From NCBI GenBank assembly GCA_002292265.1, contig DBBQ01000045.1, forward strand, positions 1 through 42,293: 42,293 nt of DNA. Reading direction: 5' to 3'. The stretch comes from Flavobacteriaceae bacterium UBA980 (GTDB lineage: Bacteria > Bacteroidota > Bacteroidia > Flavobacteriales > Flavobacteriaceae). The position numbers and the translations under genes were made by a program. Below the pieces are notes generated by a model that was not told the DNA's origin, ran no database searches, and worked only from the letters and a program-made list of their open reading frames with translations. The first letter of the stretch is position 1, and each line of letters begins with the position of its first letter. Below are positions 9,203-16,812 of this stretch, in pieces.

Positions 9203-10534
9203 ATGGAAACCATCATAATAACTCTTTTTGTCTTAGGTTATTTGGCAATTACTTTGGAACACAATCTCAAAGTAGATAAACTTATTCCGGCTCTTGCGAT
9301 GATGGCTTTGATGTGGGCGATTATATCCCTAGCCCATTTACCTGTTTTTGACGTAAATACAGAACTAAAGCAATTGGAGCCCACCCATATTGATGAAATA
9401 CTGTTACACCATTTGGGTAAAACAGCGGAGATTATCATCTTTTTATTGGGTGCGATGACCATCGTGGAAATCATTGATTATTTCAATGGTTTTTTTACAA
9501 TAAAAAACTTTATTAAGACCCGAAGTAAAAAGGGATTGTTATGGATTTTTGCCATTTTGGCCTTTATACTTTCTGCTATCATAGACAATTTGACCGCGAC
9601 TATTGTTCTCATTACTATATTACAAAAAGTAATTTCCGATCGAGACACCCGATTGTGGTTTGCAGGATTGATCATTGTGGCTGCAAACGCTGGAGGAGCC
9701 TGGTCTCCCATTGGGGATGTAACTACTACCATGTTGTGGATTGGCGATAAAGTAACCACCTTGAGCTTAATCAGTTATGTTTTAGTACCCTCAATAATTT
9801 GTTTGATCATTCCTGTAGGAATTGCCTCTTTTTTGCCGGCATTTCAAGGAGAGATTGAGGAAGCTAAACCCGATGAAGGAGATGTAGGCTTTCACAAGCA
9901 CGGGGCACGCATGTTGTATTTAGGCTTGTCAGCGATGGTATTTGTTCCTGTTTTTAAAACGATAACGCACCTCCCTCCTTATGTAGGGATGATGCTTTCC
10001 TTGGCTGTTGTGGCTACTTTTGCTGAAATTTTTAGTAAAGCGAAAATAAACATCACCTCCATAGATGAGGAAAGTGACGCCCACCAAACCAGCAGTCCTG
10101 TACACCGTTCTTTATCCAAAATTGAACTGCCCAGTATTTTATTCTTTTTAGGAATTTTATTGGCTGTGGCTGCATTGGAGTCTTTAGGATTGTTGTTCAA
10201 TTTTGCAGAAGGACTCAACACGGCTATTCCCAATACGGATATTGTTATTGCGTTACTAGGGATTGGTTCTGCAGTAATTGACAATGTACCCTTGGTAGCG
10301 GCTAGTATGGGTATGTTTTCTATGCCAACAGACGACCCTGTTTGGCATTTGATTGCTTATTCTGCAGGGACAGGAGGAAGTATGCTCATTATCGGTTCTG
10401 CAGCGGGTGTTGTGGCAATGGGTATGGAAAAAATAGATTTTTTCTGGTATCTTAAAAAGATTGCATGGTTGGCCTTTTTAGGATTTATTGGAGGTTTTGT
10501 AGTCTTTGTGCTAATGCGGAATTTCGTACTTTAA
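9203..10534 (+). CDS. nhaD: Sodium:proton antiporter, NhaD family
   Basis: Integral inner-membrane Na+/H+ antiporter of the NhaD/ArsB-like ion transporter group; it exports Na+ at the expense of the proton gradient, as expected in a marine cell. 443 residues with about a dozen hydrophobic segments. Conserved polar membrane motifs include SAIIDNLTATIV and AVIDNVPLVAAS (paired internal repeats with D-N), and AGTGGSMLIIGSAAG near the C-terminus. A charged cytoplasmic loop lies at about 215-235. Probably its own transcription unit. Confidence 0.9.
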   Translation: METIIITLFVLGYLAITLEHNLKVDKLIPALAMMALMWAIISLAHLPVFDVNTELKQLEPTHIDEILLHHLGKTAEIIIFLLGAMTIVEIIDYFNGFFTIKNFIKTRSKKGLLWIFAILAFILSAIIDNLTATIVLITILQKVISDRDTRLWFAGLIIVAANAGGAWSPIGDVTTTMLWIGDKVTTLSLISYVLVPSIICLIIPVGIASFLPAFQGEIEEAKPDEGDVGFHKHGARMLYLGLSAMVFVPVFKTITHLPPYVGMMLSLAVVATFAEIFSKAKINITSIDEESDAHQTSSPVHRSLSKIELPSILFFLGILLAVAALESLGLLFNFAEGLNTAIPNTDIVIALLGIGSAVIDNVPLVAASMGMFSMPTDDPVWHLIAYSAGTGGSMLIIGSAAGVVAMGMEKIDFFWYLKKIAWLAFLGFIGGFVVFVLMRNFVL

Positions 10535-10593
10535 CAGAAACCAAATAGAATTTTTTGATTGCGCTTACGTTTTAAAGTAAATTCTCTTTTCAT

Positions 10594-11271
10594 ATGACGC
10601 TATTTCTCCAACAAGATCCCTCCCCGCTACAGACAGAGAAAACCCTTTCTTTGATTGAACTGATTCAAAACGGAGGACTTGGAGGCCAGATAATTATTGG
10701 CGTCTTGACTGTACTTTTGTTGATGGTCGTTTATATTTATTTTGAACGACTTTTTGCCATTCGTGCAGCGGTGCGTGTGGGCCCTACTTTTATGTCTCAA
10801 ATTAGATCCTTTGTAATGCAAGGCAAAGTGGATAGTGCACAACAATTGTGCGTGCAAGAAAACGTTCCTGTATCCCGTTTGGTTTCCAAAGGATTATCTC
10901 GGATAGGCAGGCCGTTGGAAGACATCAATACGGCGATAGAAAACGCAGGTCGTTTGGAAGTCTATCAACTGGAAAAAAACATTAGTATTCTTGCTACGAT
11001 TGCCGGCGCAGCCCCAATGTTGGGCTTTTTAGGAACCGTAATTGGAATGATATTGTCCATTTTTGAAATTTCAAATGCTGGGGGGAATATTGATATGCAA
11101 TTACTTGCGGATGGTTTGTATACCGCCATGACGACAACAGTAGCAGGACTTATCGTAGGGATTCTCGGATACATCAGTTACAACCATTTGGTGGTAAAAA
11201 CAAATAAAGCGGTGTATCAGATGGAAGCGACAAGCTTGGAATTTCTGGATCTGTTAAACGAACCGGCTTAA
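10594..11271 (+). CDS. exbB: MotA/TolQ/ExbB proton channel family protein
   Basis: Inner-membrane proton-channel subunit that energises TonB. 225 residues with three membrane helices (about 32-52, 125-150, 170-192). The conserved GAAPMLGFLGTVIGMI stretch and the DGLYTAMTTTVAGLIVGI segment are diagnostic for ExbB/TolQ. First of a tight exbB-exbD-tonB-folC run; exbD starts 1 nt after its stop. ExbB is preferred to TolQ because a TonB-like protein follows and no TolB or Pal gene is nearby. Confidence 0.9.
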   Translation: MTLFLQQDPSPLQTEKTLSLIELIQNGGLGGQIIIGVLTVLLLMVVYIYFERLFAIRAAVRVGPTFMSQIRSFVMQGKVDSAQQLCVQENVPVSRLVSKGLSRIGRPLEDINTAIENAGRLEVYQLEKNISILATIAGAAPMLGFLGTVIGMILSIFEISNAGGNIDMQLLADGLYTAMTTTVAGLIVGILGYISYNHLVVKTNKAVYQMEATSLEFLDLLNEPA

Positions 11272-11272
11272 G

Positions 11273-11668
11273 ATGAAGCTTCGCGGAAGGAACCAAATTC
11301 GTCCCGAGTTTAACATGTCCTCCATGACGGATGTGGTCTTTTTGTTGTTGATTTTTTTTATGATTGCCTCTACTTTAGCAAAACAACTCAATACCATAGA
11401 AGTAAAGCTACCTCAAGCAGAGGGCAAAACTGAAAACCGAAACACAGTAGCGGTAACCATTACCAATGCGAATCAATTTTACCTCAATGCAGACCGAGTT
11501 GCGAAAAGAAATTTAGAGCGTCAGCTCATCCAAAATCTCACTTCAATGCAAACCCCTTCTATCGTCCTGAGAACTGAAAAAAAAGTGGCTATAGATCAGG
11601 TAGTTTATGTGATGAATATTGCCAATAAAAACGGGATAAAGGTTGTATTGGCTGTAGATACACCTTGA
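11273..11668 (+). CDS. exbD: Biopolymer transporter ExbD/TolR
   Basis: Partner of the ExbB channel. 131 residues with one N-terminal membrane helix (about 20-38) and a periplasmic domain. Asp20 at the start of the helix (SSMTDVVFLLLIFF) is the conserved proton-carrying residue. It follows exbB by 1 nt and precedes the TonB-like gene by 9 nt, consistent with stoichiometric co-expression. Confidence 0.92.
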   Translation: MKLRGRNQIRPEFNMSSMTDVVFLLLIFFMIASTLAKQLNTIEVKLPQAEGKTENRNTVAVTITNANQFYLNADRVAKRNLERQLIQNLTSMQTPSIVLRTEKKVAIDQVVYVMNIANKNGIKVVLAVDTP

Positions 11669-11677
11669 TATATTAAA

Positions 11678-12529
11678 ATGAAAATCTTAGACACACCTCA
11701 TAAAAAAAAGTCAGCAGGTCTCACGGCGTTAGTGGGATTACTCTTGTTGTTGCTTTTTTTTGTTTTGGGTCTGACGTATTACGATCCACCCGTAAGTTAC
11801 GGTATGGAGGTCAACTTTGGGACCTTAGCTCAGGGAAGTGGGAATATTCAGCCACAAAAACCTGTAAGCGCAAAACCCACACCGATCCAAAACGAGCCTA
11901 AAGTAGAACAAAACACGCCACAGCCTACTCCCAAGAAGGTGACCCCAGAAGAAACCCCACCGGTGCTCACAGAAAAAGAATCTACGGTGAGTATCCCAGA
12001 AAAGGAAGCTCCTCAAAAGGAAATTCAATCGCCTGTGGAAGAAGAAAAAGCAGAAGAAACGCCCCCCGAGAAAGAAGCACCAAAAGTTTCTGAGGCAACC
12101 AAGAGTGTGGTCTCTAATTTGTTGAAAAAAAACGCTCCAAAAGGGGAAGAAACTCAAGGAGAAGGAGATGACCAGGAGGTTGGAGATAAAGGAAAGGTAG
12201 AGGGAAACCCCTATGCAAGTAGTTATTACAACAATGCAGGTTTGGGAGGAATCGGTAAGGGATATGGATTGAATGGAAGAAATCTTCAATCCAATGGCAA
12301 AGTAATTCAGGACTGCAACCAAGAAGGAACAGTCGTGGTTCGAATTACAGTTAATCCCGAAGGGGAAGTTGTCCTTGCAGAGCCTGGCGTAAAAGGAAGT
12401 ACCAATACCCATCCTTGTTTGATGGAGCCTGCAAAAAAAACAGCTTTATTACATAAATGGTATCCCGATTCTCAAGCGCCACAGCAACAAGTCGGATTTG
12501 TTGTAATTCAATTTAAATTAGGAGAATAA
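11678..12529 (+). CDS. TonB-like energy transducer
   Basis: Likely TonB protein that couples ExbBD to outer-membrane receptors. 283 residues: one membrane helix (about 13-33), a Pro/Glu/Lys-rich periplasmic linker (about 55-170), a Gly/Asn-rich stretch, and a C-terminal TonB-type domain (about 205-283, with GTVVVRITVNPEGEV and VGFVVIQFKL). The low-complexity linker also creates a long Phe-rich antisense frame that is not a gene. The stop lies 3 nt before folC. Confidence 0.88.
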   Translation: MKILDTPHKKKSAGLTALVGLLLLLLFFVLGLTYYDPPVSYGMEVNFGTLAQGSGNIQPQKPVSAKPTPIQNEPKVEQNTPQPTPKKVTPEETPPVLTEKESTVSIPEKEAPQKEIQSPVEEEKAEETPPEKEAPKVSEATKSVVSNLLKKNAPKGEETQGEGDDQEVGDKGKVEGNPYASSYYNNAGLGGIGKGYGLNGRNLQSNGKVIQDCNQEGTVVVRITVNPEGEVVLAEPGVKGSTNTHPCLMEPAKKTALLHKWYPDSQAPQQQVGFVVIQFKLGE

Positions 12530-12532
12530 ACA

Positions 12533-13768
12533 GTGGAGACCTATCAAGAAACGATTGCATGGATGTTTTCAAAACTTCCCATGTTTCAACGAAAAGGAGC
12601 GGCGGCATATCGCCCAGGTTTAGAAGCGATGCAACAGCTTGACCAGTATTTGGGGAATCCGCATCAAGCTTATCCCTGCATCCATATTGGGGGTACAAAT
12701 GGCAAAGGATCTACCGCACACATGATGGTCTCTGTCCTGCAAACGGCAGGGTTTAAAACTGGCCTGTACACCTCGCCACATCTGCTGGATTTTAGGGAAC
12801 GGATTAAGGTAGGTGGTCAACTGATTTCAAAACAGGAGGTAGTCGAGTTTGTTACTTCTCACAAGCCGTATTTTGAAAAGGCTCAACTTTCTTTTTTTGA
12901 AATGACTGTGGGCCTCGCCCTTTGGTATTTTAAGAAAGAAAAGGTGGACTATGCAATCATAGAGGTTGGTTTGGGCGGCCGTTTGGATGCGACCAATATT
13001 ATTACACCTGTGCTCTCTGTAATCACCAATATTGGATTGGATCACACTCAATTTTTAGGCACTATTCATGCCACAATAGCCCGAGAAAAAGCAGGAATCA
13101 TAAAGCCTAAGATTCCTGTAGTAATTGGAGAAAAAGACCCCAGAACACAAGCGGTCTTTGAAGAAGTGGCGCAACACCAAGGAGCTCCTTTGTCTTTTGC
13201 TGAACAGCAAAATAGCCCATTCTTTTCTGATTTAACGGGAAGTTATCAGAAAAAAAATATCCGAACGGTGATAGCTGCTTTGGAGCAACTCCATCTGGGA
13301 CTAGAGGACGAAATTGTACAGAAAGGGCTTTTGAATGTCAAAGAAGCGACACAACTGATGGGGCGTTGGCAAAAAATAAGAACAACACCCGAAGTCATTT
13401 TAGATGTGGCACATAACAAAGAAGGCTTAACTCTTGTGGCAAAACAAATCAAAACACTTTCTTATGGGAAATTGCATTTGGTGATGGGTTTTGTTCAGGG
13501 TCGGGAGGTTCAAGATTTACTGTCTCTTTTTCCTTCTTCAGCAACTTTTTATTTGAGTAGTCCCAATCTGGAGCGTGCCTTGCCTTTGACGCAATTGAAG
13601 GAAGAATTGGTCAATTCTCCTTTGTACATTCAGTACTTTCAGCAAGTGCTTTTAGCCTACCAGGCGGCTTTAGAGGAAGCTGCTCCTGAGGATCTGATTT
13701 TTGTTGGAGGAAGTACATTTGTTGTCGCTGAGGTTTTGGAGTATGAAAAAAACAACTCTTTAAAATAA
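12533..13768 (+). CDS. folC: Folylpolyglutamate synthase / dihydrofolate synthase
   Basis: Mur-ligase family enzyme that adds glutamate to dihydropteroate and folates, cytoplasmic. 411 residues. ATP P-loop GGTNGKGST at residues 53-61; further family motifs YTSPHLLDFRERI, EVGLGGRLDATNI, TNIGLDHTQFLG and EVILDVAHNKEG. The start is GTG, 3 nt after the tonB stop, with GGAGAA at 12521-12526 as a plausible ribosome binding site inside the end of tonB. Last gene of the exb operon. Confidence 0.95.
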   Translation: METYQETIAWMFSKLPMFQRKGAAAYRPGLEAMQQLDQYLGNPHQAYPCIHIGGTNGKGSTAHMMVSVLQTAGFKTGLYTSPHLLDFRERIKVGGQLISKQEVVEFVTSHKPYFEKAQLSFFEMTVGLALWYFKKEKVDYAIIEVGLGGRLDATNIITPVLSVITNIGLDHTQFLGTIHATIAREKAGIIKPKIPVVIGEKDPRTQAVFEEVAQHQGAPLSFAEQQNSPFFSDLTGSYQKKNIRTVIAALEQLHLGLEDEIVQKGLLNVKEATQLMGRWQKIRTTPEVILDVAHNKEGLTLVAKQIKTLSYGKLHLVMGFVQGREVQDLLSLFPSSATFYLSSPNLERALPLTQLKEELVNSPLYIQYFQQVLLAYQAALEEAAPEDLIFVGGSTFVVAEVLEYEKNNSLK

Positions 13769-13786
13769 AATAGCTAGAGGAATAGT

Positions 13787-13815
13787 TTGGAATTCCTGTA
13801 TAAATTTTATCTTAG
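13787..13815 (+). promoter_or_regulatory. Candidate promoter of tRNA-Val
   Basis: TTG at 13787-13789 and TATCTTAG at 13808-13815 with 18 nt between. This matches the Bacteroidota consensus TTG / TAnnTTTG at all but one position, about 28 nt upstream of the tRNA. Inferred from consensus only. Confidence 0.5.
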
Positions 13816-13843
13816 CGAACCTTATGAAACGAATGTTTTCTAA

Positions 13844-13918
13844 GGGCGCTTAGCTCAGTTGGTTCAGAGCACCTCGTTTACACCGAGGGGGTCGGGGGTT
13901 CGAATCCCTCAGCGCCCA
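13844..13918 (+). tRNA. tRNA-Val (anticodon TAC)
   Basis: Complete cloverleaf: acceptor arms GGGCGCT and AGCGCCC pair in full, D stem GCTC/GAGC, anticodon stem CCTCG/CGAGG with loop TTTACAC giving anticodon TAC (valine), and T arm GGGGG-TTCGAAT-CCCTC. Discriminator base is A. CCA is not encoded. A hairpin terminator follows 6 nt later. Confidence 0.97.
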
Positions 13919-13924
13919 CAGATT

Positions 13925-13956
13925 AAAAAGAGATGTATGAATTACATCTCTTTTTT
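13925..13956. terminator. Intrinsic terminator after tRNA-Val (bidirectional)
   Basis: Perfect 13-bp stem (AAAAAGAGATGTA, 13925-13937, with TACATCTCTTTTT, 13943-13955), 5-nt loop and T-run on the plus strand. The A-run on the other side gives a T-run on the minus strand too, so it can also end the pentapeptide-repeat transcript whose stop is at 13968. Confidence 0.88.
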
Positions 13957-13967
13957 AATTTTTATCC

Positions 13968-14687
13968 CTAGTCCATTTTTTGTTCAAAAACCTCACCATT
14001 TGGAAGAATTGCTTTGGTGATATTGGCTTTTTTAAGTTCTTTTAATTCAACACTAGCATTTCTGAAATTGGCTCCATTCATAACCGCTTTATCAAATTTA
14101 ACTCCCTTTAGATTTGCTCCAATAAAATTAGTACCCATAAAACTTCCCCCTTTGAAAGAGGAAAACATAAAATTAGATTGTTTAAAATTAGAGTTATTAA
14201 AATTTGAATTTTCAAAATTTGAGAAACTAAAGTTTGCACTGATTGCCTCAGTTCCTGATCCCTCTACATTTTTAAAATCACATTTTTGAAATTGGGTCAA
14301 GTTGAGGGTAGAATGTTTTAAAACGCTGCCTTCAAAACTTGACCTGTTCATCTCAGCTCCATTAATTTCAATTTCTAATAAATTGGAGTTTTTTAAGTCT
14401 AGTTCTTCGAGTTTAACACCCATGTCCACTAGGTCCTCTAATGCGATCAACCTTGCTTTACTGTTTTGTATTCCAGCTGCTGCATCAATTGTAAGAAGTG
14501 CCTCATATTTTATTTTTTTTTTGCGTTGGGGAGACTCCTTAAAATATAATGTTATTGCTAAGATCAACCCTAAAGGTTCTAGAGAATTGAAGATTATTTC
14601 AAGAAAAGGTGTTTTTGTAGCTAAGAAGGCAAAAATAAAAAATATAGAAGAGACCAAAATGGAAATCTTTACGATCGACTCTTTCAA
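13968..14687 (-). CDS. Pentapeptide-repeat membrane protein
   Basis: Two N-terminal membrane helices (about 5-25 and 28-48) are followed by a basic linker and about 20 tandem A(N/D)LXX-like pentapeptides (about 90-225, such as NFSFSNFENSNF and GTNFIGANLKGVKF), which fold as a right-handed quadrilateral beta-helix. Function unknown; probably a membrane-tethered binding scaffold on the cytoplasmic side. The start used here is TTG. The frame stays open upstream back to the globin stop without ATG, GTG or TTG, and that stretch looks coding, so the true N-terminus is uncertain. Follows the globin gene by 105 nt in the same frame. Confidence 0.75.
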   Translation of the reverse strand: MKESIVKISILVSSIFFIFAFLATKTPFLEIIFNSLEPLGLILAITLYFKESPQRKKKIKYEALLTIDAAAGIQNSKARLIALEDLVDMGVKLEELDLKNSNLLEIEINGAEMNRSSFEGSVLKHSTLNLTQFQKCDFKNVEGSGTEAISANFSFSNFENSNFNNSNFKQSNFMFSSFKGGSFMGTNFIGANLKGVKFDKAVMNGANFRNASVELKELKKANITKAILPNGEVFEQKMD

Positions 14688-14792
14688 AAACCATTTCTTT
14701 ATTTTTAAGAAAATAGAATTCCGTCGTAATAGCCTCTGAGTTAGAGTTAGGTGTTTTGATTCTTGTATTTTATTTTTTATAGCTATAGTAAA

Positions 14793-15191
14793 TTAGTTCT
14801 TCGTTGTCATTAAATTAACAACTACATTATAGGTTTCAAGCCATGCAGTTTCAGTTTCTATATCCCAATTTTCTTTTAAAATAGACTTAAAAGTTTGAAT
14901 CAAACATTCCCCAACCACAGGGTAATGTTGCAATTGAGTTCCATATGAAATATGATCTTTTCCTAGAGATGAGAGCACATCACTCAATAATTCAGGATTT
15001 TTTAAATTCTCAACGAGTAACAAAAGAGAATTATACAGCTTTTCACCCTGTTTTATTTTATCTACATTACTAAAAAGGGGTTTCACTTCTGGAGCCAAGT
15101 CAAAAAGATTAGAATAAAATGAAGTAATAAATATTTCTTTATTTTCTTTAATATGTTCAAAGCTTTCCTCTACTAATGCAGCCGTATCCAT
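14793..15191 (-). CDS. Single-domain globin (flavohemoglobin/Vitreoscilla type)
   Basis: A 132-residue haem protein matching the globin domain of flavohemoglobins without the reductase. His80 (GKDHISYGTQLQHYPVVGE) is the proximal ligand in the H..YG....HY..VGE signature; Tyr26 is the likely B10 residue and Gln48 the likely E7 residue, a distal pair linked to O2 or NO chemistry. Role inferred: oxygen binding or nitric-oxide handling. The ATG is clear. The pentapeptide-repeat gene follows on the same strand and may be co-transcribed. Confidence 0.88.
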   Translation of the reverse strand: MDTAALVEESFEHIKENKEIFITSFYSNLFDLAPEVKPLFSNVDKIKQGEKLYNSLLLLVENLKNPELLSDVLSSLGKDHISYGTQLQHYPVVGECLIQTFKSILKENWDIETETAWLETYNVVVNLMTTKN

Positions 15192-15328
15192 AAAGTCCTT
15201 TTAAAATGAAAGTGCCACAAATATAGAAAATAAAAAATCTTTAATTCTATTATACGTTATCATTACTTTCTATAATTCTTATCTAATGGATTTTCAATTC
15301 AATAGTTTCTGCTTCTTTAATAAATAAA

Positions 15329-15415
15329 ATGCATTTACAGGCCTTTTTTATTTTTGGCCTCTTAGTGGAAAGCTTAACACTATTTTTAACATTACATTAT
15401 CATTTACTGGTTTAA
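15329..15415 (+). CDS. Possible 28-residue hydrophobic peptide
   Basis: ATG-to-TAA ORF encoding a Leu/Phe-rich peptide (begins MHLQAFFIFGLL) that could form one membrane helix. No clear ribosome binding site and no recognised family. It overlaps a short AGGCC/GGCCT inverted repeat at 15339-15360 and lies just upstream of a terminator-like hairpin, so a small transcript containing it is possible. The ORF may equally be chance in AT-rich DNA. Confidence 0.2.
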   Translation: MHLQAFFIFGLLVESLTLFLTLHYHLLV

Positions 15416-15460
15416 CTTTTACTCAAGTGTGCAGTCTATACTATAGATTGGTTTATTGTT

Positions 15461-15540
15461 AGCCTGCTCGCTCTATCATTCATTCTGATAATTATTTGAT
15501 TTTGTTTACTTTTGAGTTCTGATGCGAGCAGGTTTTTTTA
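15461..15540 (+). terminator. Long-loop intrinsic terminator, possible sRNA 3' end
   Basis: Arms AGCCTGCTCGC (15461-15471) and GCGAGCAGGTT (15524-15534) pair over 11 bp (nine Watson-Crick GC-rich pairs plus one G-U and one A-U), with a 52-nt AT-rich loop and a T-run. The only gene upstream on this strand is folC / tRNA-Val, and the tRNA already has its own terminator. The hairpin therefore probably ends a small transcript arising within 15192-15460. Confidence 0.5.
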
Positions 15541-15604
15541 CCAAAGACTTCGATTTCTCTCCTTCTGTTCAGTTATAAATTTTTAAATTGGAAAAAAATC
15601 CAAC

Positions 15605-16033
15605 ATGTCAAAAGTTGAAATAACAGATCGGCTTTCTTTTGTAATTGTTATCCTTTTTTACTTTTCCACGATAGTTGTTGGATATTTTTTTATTGATAGT
15701 ACTTCACATTCTGGTATGATAAAAAAGAACGAAAAAATGCTAATCCATCTCGTTTTGATTCAATTCAAGGACGATGTGTCTGCTGAAGACTTTCAAAAAA
15801 TAACAGATGCTGCCTATAGTTTGCAAGCTATTCCTGGTGTTGAGGCATTGAATTTTGGTCAAAATGTTTCTCCTGAGGGATTAACTCAAGGTTATGAACA
15901 CAGTTTGACAATGAAATTTTCCAATGCAACAGATCGTGATAGTATCTACCTACCTCATCCCGTTCATCAAAAGTTTGTAGAACTGTTTGTTCTACATACA
16001 GAATCTGTACTAGTTTATGACTTTTGGGAATAA
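15605..16033 (+). CDS. Dabb-domain protein with N-terminal membrane anchor
   Basis: 142 residues. Residues about 11-30 form a hydrophobic helix; residues about 45-141 match the stress-responsive Dabb alpha/beta-barrel family (opening MLIHLVLIQFKDDVSAED; ending VLVYDFWE; conserved HP in YLPHPVHQKFVE). Family members are usually soluble, dimeric and of varied or unknown function. ATG at 15605 is kept because it includes the anchor; an internal Met at residue 45 would give the bare Dabb domain. The stop (16031-16033) directly abuts the stop of the next gene on the other strand. Confidence 0.75.
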   Translation: MSKVEITDRLSFVIVILFYFSTIVVGYFFIDSTSHSGMIKKNEKMLIHLVLIQFKDDVSAEDFQKITDAAYSLQAIPGVEALNFGQNVSPEGLTQGYEHSLTMKFSNATDRDSIYLPHPVHQKFVELFVLHTESVLVYDFWE

Positions 16034-16810
16034 TTATCCTCCAACAAGTTTTTGGATTTTCTCTTGTTCTTCTTTTGCAAGTTCTGCGTCCACAAGGATT
16101 CTTCCGCTGTGTTCATCCATAATGATCTTGTTTCGAGAAGCGATTTCAAGTTGCACTTGTGGAGGGATTGAAAAATAAGAACCCCCAGAAGCCCCGCGTT
16201 CTATTGGTACAATGGCAAGCCCATTTTTAACACTTTCTCGAATTCGTTTGTAGGCAGTAACCAAGCGTTCTTCTATTCCTTTTTCGAATTCTGTTGACTT
16301 CTTTTGAAGTAGATCTTCTTCCTTGTGAGTTTCTTTAAGTATTTCGTCTAATTCCCCTTTTTTAGAATTCAGATGAAGGCTACGCTCTTCAATTTTTTCG
16401 TTTACTGAAGTTAAACGCTCTTGCTTCTGTTCGATGTCCTGCTTGTACTCTTTGATTTTCTTTTCTGCCAACTGAGATTCCAGGTCTTGGTATTCTTGTT
16501 CTTTGACTATGGAGTTGTATTCTCTATTGTTGCGGACATTTTTGAGTTTATCTTCGTACTTTTTTAAAAGTTCTTTTGCATTTTCAATGATCTGCTTTTG
16601 ATCAGTAATACCTTTTTCACCTTCGTCAATTTCTGCCTTAATTTTTTCTGAACGGCTATTTAAATCTGCAATTTCATTCTCTAAGTCTTCTACTTCTAGA
16701 GGGAGTTCTCCTCTTAAACTTATAATTTCATCAATTCTAGAATCGATAAGTTGAAGGTCATAAAGAGCTCTTAGTTTACTTTCGACAGTTGCTTCAGTTT
16801 TTTTGGCCAT
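16034..16810 (-). CDS. Coiled-coil DUF164/zinc-ribbon family protein lacking zinc ligands
   Basis: 258 residues, almost all long heptad-like coiled coil (about 10-195), then a small C-terminal domain (about 200-245) that corresponds to the C4-type zinc ribbon of this family. The four cysteines are replaced: Ser208 and Ser211 (GASGGS) and Asp232 and Ser235 (DEHSGRIL). The GRIL and IPPQ motifs that flank the ribbon are kept, so the fold is probably retained without zinc. Function unknown. The nif3-like gene lies 2 nt upstream on the same strand, so the pair is an operon, an association common for this family. Confidence 0.85.
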   Translation of the reverse strand: MAKKTEATVESKLRALYDLQLIDSRIDEIISLRGELPLEVEDLENEIADLNSRSEKIKAEIDEGEKGITDQKQIIENAKELLKKYEDKLKNVRNNREYNSIVKEQEYQDLESQLAEKKIKEYKQDIEQKQERLTSVNEKIEERSLHLNSKKGELDEILKETHKEEDLLQKKSTEFEKGIEERLVTAYKRIRESVKNGLAIVPIERGASGGSYFSIPPQVQLEIASRNKIIMDEHSGRILVDAELAKEEQEKIQKLVGG

Positions 16811-16812
16811 AG

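Larger units (their letters stand above)
15192..15604. other. 413-nt intergenic region
   Basis: AT-rich stretch between the globin start (minus) and the Dabb gene (plus). It should hold the globin promoter on its left side. It contains a 28-codon hydrophobic ORF (15329-15415) and a strong hairpin with T-run (15461-15540), listed separately. No tRNA, repeat array or longer ORF is seen. Confidence 0.6.

Noticed and set aside
11825..12412. 195-codon minus-strand frame over the TonB-like gene
   Set aside because: It is the antisense of the Pro/Glu/Lys-rich linker, which produces long Phe/Arg-rich open frames; the plus-strand gene has clear domains and tight operon spacing.
14302..14739. 145-codon plus-strand frame over the pentapeptide-repeat gene
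   Set aside because: Mirror frame of a repetitive coding sequence; the minus-strand pentapeptide repeats are unmistakable.
15339..15360. AGGCC/GGCCT hairpin as terminator
   Set aside because: The T-runs are in the loop, not after the stem, and the stem is only 5 bp.
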